A stretch of 64,000 nucleotides of DNA. It comes from CAYUVH01 sp964448135. GTDB taxonomy: Bacteria > Verrucomicrobiota > Verrucomicrobiia > Limisphaerales > UBA8199. The translations under genes and the position numbers were made by a program. Location of the stretch: assembly GCA_964448135.1 (NCBI GenBank), contig CAYUVH010000052.1, forward strand, positions 77,346 to 141,345, written 5' to 3'. This document shows positions 10,101 to 19,793 of the stretch, in pieces. Numbering within the stretch: the first letter of the stretch is position 1; every line of letters starts with the position of its first letter. A model generated the notes under the pieces. The model saw only the letters and a program-made list of their open reading frames with translations. It made no database searches and had not been told where the DNA came from.

Positions 10101-13034
10101 CCCGCCCGGCACCAGGTTCGCCGCCGTCGGTCCCGCGATCTCGTCGAACGGCAGCCACAATTCCATGTTCGGCGGCGGCGGCACGCAGCAATTTCCGTTG
10201 CTCACCACCATGCTGAGCAGTTTGGAACAGCCGGTAACCGGATCGGTCACGGTCACGGCCAGCGTCGCCGGAGTATTCGTCCACACCACCGTCACATTAT
10301 CCTGGTTGGTGAGGCTCGATATATCGCCACCGGACGCCGTCCACGCATACTGCAACCCCGTCAACGAGGCGGACACCGAGTAGCTGTAATACGGCAACGG
10401 ATCCAGGCCGATGCAGATCGCCGTTGGTCCCGCAAGCGACGCCGTGAATCCCATCGAAATTGTCTTCGCCACCACATTCGTTCCGTTCACCGTCAGCACC
10501 ACATTGTAGGCTCCGGGCGCAGAATAAGTGTGCGTCGGGCTGGCCAGCGTGGACGTCGTGCTGTCCCCAAAGTTCCACAGGAATGAGCTGGCGCACACCG
10601 GTCCGTGAAATGCCACGGTCGTGCAATTGCTGATGGTGTAGGTGAAATTGAGCGGCACCTGCGCCACCGGCAGGGCGTCAATCATGTTCGGCAATCCCAA
10701 CTGGCTCGTGATCGCCTGCGTGCTCGTGATCAATGAAGGCCCGTTGTAGTTGTAACCGCACGCATTCGGATTGCTCGGCGTCACCAGCACATCCGGGAAA
10801 TTGATCACCGCCAGGTGCTGCTGGTTGATGAGCGACATGTAAACCTTCTTGTCCGGCCCGATCTGCAGCACCGATTCCAGGTCGGCCGTCGTCCCGATGA
10901 TCTTCTCCGTCGCCGCCGGCGTCGCGCTCGTCAGATCGTATTGATAGATCGTCTGGTAATATGGCAGCACCGCGTAATCAAAGTCCGCGATGTAGAAGAG
11001 CTTCGAATTTGGGCTGAAGGTGATGCCGTAATTTCCCCGCGGCAGCGCCCGTCGATTGCTGATCACGCCGGTGTTACGGTCGAAATCGCAAATGACCGCG
11101 TAACCGCCGCTGCACGCCAGCATCGTTCCGTCCGGCGATATTTTGTGATAGCCCACGTGGGATGGCACCGCCAGCGGATACGTGGCCGCCAGCGTCACCC
11201 CGCTCGACGTGACGGAGTAAACATAAAAGGAATCGCGTTGGGGTGAAGGATCGCCGAGGTAGCCGCGCAGAATCACCCAGTAGTCGCCATTGCATCTTTG
11301 AATCGCGATGGCCGATTCGGCCACCGACGTAGCCCCCGCCGGCAGTGGGATCGGCGCGTTCGTCAACGCCAGCGTCGCCAGGCCTCCGGTCACGTCCACG
11401 ATGGAGTATGCGAGGTTGGTGGGCGTCGAGAATACGTACGAGGGCGTCGTGAACAGGTAATACCGGTTCGTGTTGCCCGGTACCGGGAAGGTCAGCGCGG
11501 ATTGGCTGCTGCTCGGGTGCCCGCGCAACGGCGCGGCCGGGTTGATGAGTTGGTGAAATTTGTTCCACACCCGTACACCGTCGCTGTAAAAAAGCAGATT
11601 TCCCGAGGGACTACTCTGGCTCACCACGCCTTCGAGCTGGCTGACGGTATTGCTATTCAGCGCGCTGAAATCCGGCACCGGCACGCCCGTGCTGAAGTTC
11701 AAACCCGCCCGATTGCCGAAATACCAGTTCCCCTGGCTGCTCAAAATCGGCGCGCAGGCGGACACGAATATCTGCTGCGAACTCGATATGCTGTTGGTGC
11801 TGTTCGATACCGTCAGCGTGACCGTGTAAATCCCGGAAGTCGCGTAAAGATGCGTCACGGGGCTCCCGATCGCGGTCGTGCTGTCGCCAAAGTCCCAGCC
11901 ATTCGTCGCGCCGGGATTGCTGGCCGCGGTGAACGTCACCACGTTGCTCACACAGGGGTTGTAATTGTCCGGCGAAAACGTCGGGTTCAATCCGCCCGCG
12001 CACAAAACCCCGGCGTTTATCAGGTTCGCCGGCGACACCAGCAGGCTGCGAAACAGCGTGATCGCCGAACTCATCCGGGTGCCCTGCCCCGACGTGAACA
12101 GCGTCCGGCACGTGTCATCCGTGTAATCCATGTGGTTGTTCAGCAGGTCCGGCAGGTTCGGCACCTCGGCGCAGGAATCCACCGAACTCGGACAACCCGT
12201 GTTCGCCACCGCGACGGGCGGCGTATCACAAACCCGATCGCCCGCCGTCGCGCAATCCGCCGTGGACATCCCCGCACAACCTCCCTGAAAAGTGTGATAC
12301 AAATTAAAGTAGTGCCCCGCCTCGTGCGCGAGAATCTTCCCCTGGTTGTAGTTCGGAATCGTCAGGTAGCTCGAATCCCCGAAGAAATCATACCGCATCA
12401 CAATGCCGTCCAGCGCCGTCGGCACCGTGCCCGGAAATTGCGCATAACCCGCCACGCCGCTCCCCGAATTGATGTCCTTCACCACAAATATCCGGCAATA
12501 CTTGTCTCCCGGCAGCGATGACAACCCCTTGAGGGCCGCCTCGTCCGTGCTCATGTTGTGATACGTCAACGGGCTGGAAATGCGGAATATCCCCGGCGTC
12601 GGCCCGGGGAACGGGCTGGAACCATTCTTCGTGGCCAGGCAGAATTTGATCCCGTAGGCGCTGAAGTGATTGTTCAACACCACCAATTGCGCCTGCACCT
12701 GTGCGTCCGAAATATTCTCCGCGCCGCCTTGGTGCACGATATAAACAACCGTCGGCACCAAATACGAGGGTGGTCCCGACATGGGCGACGGCATGCGGCT
12801 CCGCGCCCAGATCGCGCTGTCCTGCGCGTCGAGGATGGAGGAAAGCGAAGGATTATTCGCCAGGTTCCGCTGCATGGCCTCGTCGGAGGCGCAAAACGGT
12901 GTCGCCGGAGCCTTGGGCAGGCGGCCGTTTTGCTGTGCCAGGGCGATTCCCCCCAACAAAGCCAACAGCAGTATGGTTGCGATGCCGCGTCCGGAGCGGG
13001 CTTCGAAGGGCAGTTTGCCGCGTACACTTCTCAT
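7107..13034 (-). CDS. Giant secreted M43-like metalloprotease with PKD, LamG and HYR domains
   Basis: The protein is 1975 aa if translation starts at the ATG at 13034, which gives a clean signal peptide (GIATILLLALLGGIALAQ); the open frame continues 36 codons upstream. Residues ~90-340 form a pappalysin-like (M43) zinc protease: HEAGHYFNLYH at 237-247 (HExxHxxxxxH), Met-turn HMDYTDD at 301. The usual Gly of HExxHxxGxxH is Asn here. Then follow a PKD domain (NGWDFGDSTT), a beta-propeller-like stretch with NWYFGNRAGLNFSTG and GNLLFYSDGVRVWNK (a pattern common in Bacteroidota gliding-motility/T9SS proteins), a second PKD (FLWNFGDSTT), two LamG-type jellyroll domains (ELWLPFDE..., VLWLTFDE...), and Cys-rich HYR-like repeats between them. 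It ends in QLFRLRLKP, with no PEP-CTERM anchor. Likely an extracellular protease. Confidence 0.85.
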   Translation of the reverse strand: MRSVRGKLPFEARSGRGIATILLLALLGGIALAQQNGRLPKAPATPFCASDEAMQRNLANNPSLSSILDAQDSAIWARSRMPSPMSGPPSYLVPTVVYIVHQGGAENISDAQVQAQLVVLNNHFSAYGIKFCLATKNGSSPFPGPTPGIFRISSPLTYHNMSTDEAALKGLSSLPGDKYCRIFVVKDINSGSGVAGYAQFPGTVPTALDGIVMRYDFFGDSSYLTIPNYNQGKILAHEAGHYFNLYHTFQGGCAGMSTADCATAGDRVCDTPPVAVANTGCPSSVDSCAEVPNLPDLLNNHMDYTDDTCRTLFTSGQGTRMSSAITLFRSLLVSPANLINAGVLCAGGLNPTFSPDNYNPCVSNVVTFTAASNPGATNGWDFGDSTTAIGSPVTHLYATSGIYTVTLTVSNSTNSISSSQQIFVSACAPILSSQGNWYFGNRAGLNFSTGVPVPDFSALNSNTVSQLEGVVSQSSPSGNLLFYSDGVRVWNKFHQLINPAAPLRGHPSSSQSALTFPVPGNTNRYYLFTTPSYVFSTPTNLAYSIVDVTGGLATLALTNAPIPLPAGATSVAESAIAIQRCNGDYWVILRGYLGDPSPQRDSFYVYSVTSSGVTLAATYPLAVPSHVGYHKISPDGTMLACSGGYAVICDFDRNTGVISNRRALPRGNYGITFSPNSKLFYIADFDYAVLPYYQTIYQYDLTSATPAATEKIIGTTADLESVLQIGPDKKVYMSLINQQHLAVINFPDVLVTPSNPNACGYNYNGPSLITSTQAITSQLGLPNMIDALPVAQVPLNFTYTISNCTTVAFHGPVCASSFLWNFGDSTTSTLASPTHTYSAPGAYNVVLTVNGTNVVAKTISMGFTASLAGPTAICIGLDPLPYYSYSVSASLTGLQYAWTASGGDISSLTNQDNVTVVWTNTPATLAVTVTDPVTGCSKLLSMVVSNGNCCVPPPPNMELWLPFDEIAGPTAANLVPGGSSGTHFNSPTVMSGYVARSLAFDGVDDYVQVPSYAGINFGTNDFSIDAWVRRPAGNISAGIKIIVDKRVEGVTTNGYAFFLNGTSGLLGFQLADGVFANYASTLGVPSDFRWHHVAVTVQRANTNGLLFYLDGAVDSVPQNPTARPGSVSTAQALRVGARCSAVTNIFLGNIDEVELFSRAITGAEVQQLWKAGSSGKCKPPTFSDCPSSGITFDCLAYVPSPPMLTATSTCPGSVSVYYNETQSAPGSSCSNFITRTWTAVDTCGQSNTCVQTFLVQDTSGPILTCPPNMTVGGCTNAQVCFFAETFDKCPGTVTVTFNPPSCSYFPMGTTPVTCTAVDSCGNSNTCTFTVTVIGDTNPPVITLCPPKLLVCITNNECGVMPDFTTMVQATDDSGTVHVSQSVPVGAVICGPTPMTFYVTDNCSNLVTCQTVVVPEICCYRPPESMVLWLTFDESAGITCLNSVGGNNGIRYEGGTIATAANGPVRTAGQYVGSCLRFDGANDQVRVTDYATINFGTNDFSMDAWVKWDGRPGTRIMVDKRKASPVTGYSWYLSGGIPALQLADGTAGNFAAASAIPSNVWTHLAVTVRRSATNGLRFYRDGVLTDSLNPTSRSGSLTTTSNLIVGASLVAGNAPFPGMLDEIELFRRALSASEIMGLYQAKAKGKCRPSCSLPYVTTICSNSVTLTTLVCNDGATTMDCVVSFNPINPPACGDTSWPPLPGSPPPPYFVYTPTNLHILPHQCLPVTVTITRPPGLYSSIFAAPKNACYTMDLFVPATSEHFSCLGTVQNSKFGCPQIVIGPGNWTNLTFATNIVVHGLGTNVVSLKITNPTNAPVTLHPQFVVLDQNQQPDLRVLSLNGLPPGEPVLGQLTLPPDGSADLPVAFSYTDAQPRSPYQLVLLLDIGEGGALVPVASVTISYAELPTEGPLLNVVAGKGGAAITWDLVNSDFLLESIGGLGGTNWSPTGPAVEMPEATQGITVPATNVQQLFRLRLKP

Positions 13035-13381
13035 GGGTCTGCTGAAATTCGCGAAGACACGGCAGCAGAGGAGGAGTATCGCCGCGCCCGCGTGGTGGTT
13101 GTGATGCTGTCCCCTGATATTCCTTCCGCGCTGGAAGGTCAAGCCGCTTTGTTCAAGGCGCTGCCTCTATTCCCGCGTTCAAAATAAAAGCGCTAAAAAA
13201 GTGCCTGAATCTCCCGCCGCCATTGAGGAAATTTCTCCACTTTGCGGTCCAATCAGCGCGGGAATGACAAGGAGGTTGATGACCGGAGGTAAAAGGAATG
13301 CCTGGCCGCCCGAAGTCCCGGTGAGCTTGCGGGATTGGGCCGGGGCCACGGCAGCGCGTTGCGCGCATCCCAACAACGTCT
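13035..13381. other. Intergenic region upstream of the metalloprotease
   Basis: No convincing gene. The left part holds the probable leader and promoter of the metalloprotease (see 13114-13142). The right part, 13200-13380, is open in the purL frame, but the translation has no family character and purL has its own start at 13735, so I read it as non-coding. Confidence 0.5.
13114..13142 (-). promoter_or_regulatory. Candidate sigma-70 promoter for the metalloprotease gene
   Basis: On the minus strand TTGACC (13142-13137) is followed after exactly 17 bases by TATCAG (13119-13114). It would start a transcript near 13107, about 73 bases before the ATG at 13034. Five of six -35 and four of six -10 bases match consensus. 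No experimental support. Confidence 0.4.
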
Positions 13382-13537
13382 TGGACCAATTTTTATGCGG
13401 TCTGTTGCGGGTCGCAGCGCATTTTCAAGCAATGTTTACCGGGCTTTCTCAATTTGTTGCACCTTTGTTGCGGGTTGTGTTGCACCCTGTTCCCCACTTT
13501 CGACCAATGTTTATGCGGTTTGTTGCATGTTGCAACC
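13382..13537 (+). repeat. CCAATGTTTA/TTGTTGCA element, copy 1
   Basis: Three CCAATGTTTA-like boxes (at 13386, 13429 as GCAATGTTTA, and 13504) are spaced about 44 and 75 bases apart, with TTGTTGC-type words between and after them, ending in TTTGTTGCATGTTGCAA. A second copy on the other strand at 25065-25220 has the same three boxes with almost the same spacing. Both copies lie upstream of a gene in the same relative orientation (here purL). Confidence 0.75.
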
Positions 13538-13608
13538 TGTTTGGGGGAAGGGGTGCCCCGTCCCTCTCCAATCATCGATCACCGACTCCTGTTCACCACC
13601 AAACTCCC

Positions 13609-13638
13609 AATCCTGATCGTAATCTTAATCCTAATTCC
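13609..13638 (+). repeat. Degenerate hexamer run (AATCNT)n, site 1
   Basis: Five consecutive six-base units: AATCCT, GATCGT, AATCTT, AATCCT, AATTCC. The run lies 97 bases before the purL start, downstream of the CCAATGTTTA element. Related runs occur at 25001-25044 and 38973-39008. Confidence 0.7.
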
Positions 13639-13734
13639 AACCCCCACTTTTCCTTGCCTCACCTCCCCCCACCCGCAATCCTCTCTCCGCAAACTGACGG
13701 CGCGTCGCCATCCCAGCTTGCCACCCGGATTTCC

Positions 13735-16104
<2,370 letters not shown>

Positions 16105-16113
16105 TCCTCATCC

Positions 16114-16140
16114 GTAGCAGCCGAGGTAACGAGGCTCCAT
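16114..16140 (+). repeat. GTAGCAGCC repeat, copy 1
   Basis: GTAGCAGCCGAGGTAACGAG followed by GCTCCAT, ten bases after the purL stop. A close copy is at 57828-57853. It is followed by further GC-rich non-coding bases up to the end of the FAD oxidoreductase gene. Confidence 0.7.
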
Positions 16141-16202
16141 AACCTCGACCGCCTGCTCGCGTCCAGAAACCCCGCGCACGCACCGGCTACTGCGCTTCAG
16201 GT

Positions 16203-17594
16203 CTAAGAATCGCCTCGCAGAAACGCTCCTCGCGCGCGCAACTCCGCGCGCAGCTTTCCCGCATCGAGTTTGTGCGGCGGCACGCCATCGCGCACGCTCA
16301 ACGCCGCCGCCCGGCCTGCGGCTTCTCCGAGCGCCATGCACGTCGCCATCACCCGCGTCGCCCCCATGGCCTCATGCGTCGTCGAAATGCACCGGCCCGC
16401 CACCAACAGGTTTTCCACCCGCTGAGGCACCAGCGAGCGATAGGGAATATCGTAACAGTCGCCGCACCATTCGAGCGTGCAGCCGTTGTCGTTGGGACGG
16501 TGAATATCAATCGGGTAACTGGCCACGGCAATGGCGTCATCGAAATGGCGGCAACTCAACACGTCCTCGCGGTTCATCACGTATTGGCCAACAATCCGGC
16601 GCGTCTCGCGAATCCCGAGAAACGGCGCAGTCTTCGTGAAATACGCCTGCTCGAAGCCGGGCACATACGAAACCAGGTATTCGCGAATGTCGCGAATCTG
16701 CTTCCGCGCCTCGATTTCGCCCATCGAAAGACTGCCTGCATCTGTGCCGTCCACGCCCTTCACGCGCGTCATGTTGATCCACGCCTCGCCTTTGCGCAGC
16801 CCAGTGATCACGATCGTGCGCTCATTGGGAATATCCAGGCCGCGCTCCTCGCGCGCCTTCTGGATCAACTCGCGCAAACCGACCACGATGTATTGCTGGT
16901 TCTGGCCAAAATATTCAGACGGGATGAAATCGGTGATGTAGGCCTTGGGTTCCTTCGCAATCGCCAGCCGCAGTTTTTCCGTATCCACCCCGGCGAGGCA
17001 AAACATCAATGTCGGCGGTTGCATGCCCCCATGCTCATTCCCTTTCTCACACGGCGCGCCGGACCGAAAAGCCACGTCCCCATCCCCCGAGCAATCCAGA
17101 ATCACCTTCGCCAGGATCGCCTCCCGCCCGGTCTTGCTCTCGGTGATGATCCCGCGAAGTTGATTTCCCTCCATGATCACGCCCGCGCACATCGTGTAGA
17201 ACTGCACATCCACCCCGCGCTCCACCAGCATCTCGAGGGCCACCGTCTTCACCGCCTCGGGTTCGACCAAGGTGAGGCTCACGTGCAGCGGACAAGGCCG
17301 GTGTTCACTGGCCGCGCCTTGCGCGCGCAAACGGTCGATGAACTTTTGCGGCAAGCCAGCAATGATCGGCTTGGCTTTCTGGCTAAGAAAACCCAGCACC
17401 GGCAGGCCAATCGTCAAATTGCCGCCGACGAAGCTGCGATTCTCAATCAGCCTGGTCTTTAGACCGCTTTCCGCCGCGGCCATCGCGGCGATGATTCCCG
17501 ACGGCCCGCCGCCAACGACGAGCACGTCCACTTCCGCACGGACGGGGATGCTTCTGGCGGGTTCCTGAATTGTGCGAACTGACTGCTGGTCCAT
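16203..17594 (-). CDS. FAD-dependent oxidoreductase (FAD_oxidored family)
   Basis: About 463 aa from the ATG at 17594 (MDQQSVRTIQ). An ADP-binding Rossmann motif DVLVVGGGPSGIIAA lies near residues 23-37, followed by ENRSFVGGNLTIG. The C-terminal FAD-contact segment is LLVAGRCISTTHEAMGATRV. This layout matches the FAD_oxidored family common in Planctomycetota and Verrucomicrobiota; substrates are mostly unknown. The gene precedes a Tat-exported hydrolase gene and an MFS gene on the same strand, so it may belong to a catabolic unit. No signal peptide is visible, so it acts in the cytoplasm. Confidence 0.85.
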   Translation of the reverse strand: MDQQSVRTIQEPARSIPVRAEVDVLVVGGGPSGIIAAMAAAESGLKTRLIENRSFVGGNLTIGLPVLGFLSQKAKPIIAGLPQKFIDRLRAQGAASEHRPCPLHVSLTLVEPEAVKTVALEMLVERGVDVQFYTMCAGVIMEGNQLRGIITESKTGREAILAKVILDCSGDGDVAFRSGAPCEKGNEHGGMQPPTLMFCLAGVDTEKLRLAIAKEPKAYITDFIPSEYFGQNQQYIVVGLRELIQKAREERGLDIPNERTIVITGLRKGEAWINMTRVKGVDGTDAGSLSMGEIEARKQIRDIREYLVSYVPGFEQAYFTKTAPFLGIRETRRIVGQYVMNREDVLSCRHFDDAIAVASYPIDIHRPNDNGCTLEWCGDCYDIPYRSLVPQRVENLLVAGRCISTTHEAMGATRVMATCMALGEAAGRAAALSVRDGVPPHKLDAGKLRAELRARGAFLRGDS

Positions 17595-17616
17595 GACTTT
17601 CAAGCTGCCCAGCTTC

Positions 17617-18522
17617 TCAAATCGTAACCGTGGCGGACACAAAATAATGGTCGCTGGGATAGTGCCCGTTGCGACTGTCGCGAATAATGTCAGCCGCCAG
17701 CGTTTTCACGCCGCCCCGGCACCAGATCCAATCTATTTTTTGCTTCGTGCCACCCTTCGAGTCCTTCGGATTCTGCTTTTCCCCGAGAAAGGCGTGCGCC
17801 GTGAAACCCGGATCCTTGTCCCCGTGGATCTCGGCATAGGTATCGCGCCACCCCGCTTCCCGGATGATTTGAATCGCGCGATTCTTTCCGCCGGAATTGA
17901 GATCGCCCGTAAAGATTTGGGGAGCGTCCGCGGGGTAGGCCGCGGCCGCGGCGACGATCAGCGCCGCCGAATGCTCGCGCGCCTGCTGGCCTTTGTGGTC
18001 CAGGTGCGTGTTCCAGAAACGAAAATCCTTCCCCGACTTCCGGTCCTTCAAATGCAGCCAGTTCACCATCCGCGGCAACGCCGAGTCCCATGATTTGGAG
18101 CCGGGAATGTGGGGGGTTTCCGAAAGCCAGAAGCCGCCATAGGAAATCACCTCGTATCGCTCGCGTGAATAAAGGATGGCGTCGGAAACATGGAACGGCG
18201 TCGCCGGAATCGCCACACCCAGACTCTCAAACTGCGGCAGCCGGCTCTTCAAATCGGTCAGGTGGACTTCCTGGCATTCCTGCAGGCCGATGAGGTCCGG
18301 TTTCTGCGCGCCGATAACTTCGGCGCAAAAATCCTTCCGGTCCGTCCAGGCGTCGCCGGTTTTTGCATCTTGGGCGATCACGACGCGGACATTGCACGTG
18401 AGGATTCGGTGGGCCGCCTGATTGGCAACGGCAGGCACTTCTGCCGCTGTTAGCGACGCGCGGCCGAGCCAGGGAAGTGAGGCGGCCAGTCCGAGTTGTT
18501 TGAGGAAGATTCGTCGTTTCAT
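17617..18522 (-). CDS. Tat-exported endonuclease/exonuclease/phosphatase family hydrolase
   Basis: A 301-aa protein starting MKRRIFLKQLGLAASLPWLG, a twin-arginine signal (RRxFLK). The mature part has the EEP fold signature in order: CNVR near residue 43, IGLQECQE with the metal-binding Glu at ~82, FWNTHLDHKG, the catalytic TGDLNS segment, IDWIWCRGG and PSDHYFVSATV at the C-terminus. Such proteins cleave phosphodiester or sugar-phosphate bonds with Mg2+; the substrate is unknown. The open frame extends upstream but only in a different gene's DNA. It overlaps the stop of the MFS gene by ATGA, so the two are probably coupled. Confidence 0.88.
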   Translation of the reverse strand: MKRRIFLKQLGLAASLPWLGRASLTAAEVPAVANQAAHRILTCNVRVVIAQDAKTGDAWTDRKDFCAEVIGAQKPDLIGLQECQEVHLTDLKSRLPQFESLGVAIPATPFHVSDAILYSRERYEVISYGGFWLSETPHIPGSKSWDSALPRMVNWLHLKDRKSGKDFRFWNTHLDHKGQQAREHSAALIVAAAAAYPADAPQIFTGDLNSGGKNRAIQIIREAGWRDTYAEIHGDKDPGFTAHAFLGEKQNPKDSKGGTKQKIDWIWCRGGVKTLAADIIRDSRNGHYPSDHYFVSATVTI

Positions 18523-19760
18523 GGATTTATTCTTTGAGTCGAGGACGCCCGATTCGGCCGCTCCGGCCGGACCATCGTCCACAAGATTAGCGCGGCGATC
18601 GGGTGAAGAAAAGCCATGACCGCGAACATGCTTCCCGCGCCGAGCGTGCCGATCATCTGGCCCACGTAGTAATTGAAAATCATCGCGCCCGCCGCGCCGA
18701 AACCAGCGGCGATGCCCAGCACGCTGCCAACATTGGCCGCCGGAAAAGTTTCCGCAATCACAACACTCAACGAAAACAACCAGCTCAGGCAGACTGCTCC
18801 CGCGATGCTGAAGATGGCCAGCGTCGCGATCGGATGCGGAAGATGCGGCGTCAGCCCACACACCGGTCCCAGTGCGGCCGCACAAATCAACATGAGTTTG
18901 CGCGCCGAGAGCGGAGAGCGCCCGCGCTTCACCAGCCAGTCGGACCAAGCCGCGCTGCCAATGCCTCCGAGGTCCGCCACCAGGAACGGAATCCACCCCA
19001 CCATGCCAATTTGTTTCAACGTGAGACCCGATTGCTCCTGGAGGTAGCCCGGCAGCCAGAACAAACAAAAATACCAAACGGGATCGCTCACGAAACGGAT
19101 GAGCAAAATTCCCCACAAGCTGCGAGTTCGCCAAAGCTCCGGCCAGGTGAAGGCCGCGGTGGCGGGGGACCCTGCCGGGACGGCGGTCAATTCTCGCGGC
19201 GCGTCGCGATACAGCCGCCACCACAAAACGGCGATCAGCATTCCCGCCGCGCCCGGCACCCAGAAAGCCGCGTGCCACGTAAATTTCAGCGCCAGCCAGG
19301 CAACCAACGGCGGCGCGATAATGGCGCCGGCCGAACCGCCCGCCACGCACAAGCTATTCGCCGTCGCCCGCAAAGCGCCGGGGAACCACGCGGCCACGAC
19401 ACGCAATTGAGCCGGATAGGCGATTGGCTCCGCCAGCCCCAGCAGGCCGCGAAAAGCTCCGAATAGCCAGAACGCCCGCGCCCACCCGGCCCCAAAACAT
19501 GCGCTCGACCACGCGATCACTCCGAAGAGCATAGTGCGGCGCGGTCCGAAACGGTCCACCAGCCAGCCGGCAATGGGATATGCGGTAGCGTAGCAGACCG
19601 TGAAAATATTCACCAACCACGCGTAACCTGCGTCGTCCAGGTGGAACTCAACCTTGAGCGTGGGCTTGAGGATCGAGACGATCTGGCGATCAACATAGCT
19701 GAGCACCATCGCGCAGAAAATCAGCGCGACCAGCCACCACCGCCGGCGCTCGGGCGTCAG
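18519..19760 (-). CDS. MFS transporter (organic anion/sugar-acid carrier type) with a probable CTG start
   Basis: A twelve-helix major facilitator. The first in-frame ATG (19709) falls inside helix 1 and would cut it (MVLSYVDRQIVSILKP). In-frame codons upstream encode LTPERRRWWLVALIFCA, which completes a normal cytoplasmic N-terminus and helix 1. The only likely initiator there is CTG at 19760, with GGAGG four bases upstream (19769-19765); the frame closes with TAG before that. This gives about 413 aa. Family marks: VDRFGPRRTM between helices 2 and 3, and the SYVDRQ motif shared with hexuronate/phthalate-type carriers. Downstream gene overlaps by ATGA. Confidence 0.85.
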   Translation of the reverse strand: MTPERRRWWLVALIFCAMVLSYVDRQIVSILKPTLKVEFHLDDAGYAWLVNIFTVCYATAYPIAGWLVDRFGPRRTMLFGVIAWSSACFGAGWARAFWLFGAFRGLLGLAEPIAYPAQLRVVAAWFPGALRATANSLCVAGGSAGAIIAPPLVAWLALKFTWHAAFWVPGAAGMLIAVLWWRLYRDAPRELTAVPAGSPATAAFTWPELWRTRSLWGILLIRFVSDPVWYFCLFWLPGYLQEQSGLTLKQIGMVGWIPFLVADLGGIGSAAWSDWLVKRGRSPLSARKLMLICAAALGPVCGLTPHLPHPIATLAIFSIAGAVCLSWLFSLSVVIAETFPAANVGSVLGIAAGFGAAGAMIFNYYVGQMIGTLGAGSMFAVMAFLHPIAALILWTMVRPERPNRASSTQRINP

Positions 19761-19793
19761 GAAACCTCCATTGTCCCTGCGATTGAGGGTTGC

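Noticed and set aside
8349..10586. 745-codon plus-strand open frame opposite the metalloprotease
   Set aside because: Arg/His-rich translation without any family motif; it mirrors the GC-rich codon use of the clear protein on the other strand.
13201..13734. 178-codon N-terminal extension of purL
   Set aside because: It is encoded by the CCAATGTTTA element and the hexamer run; PurL proteins start at the position of ATG 13735.
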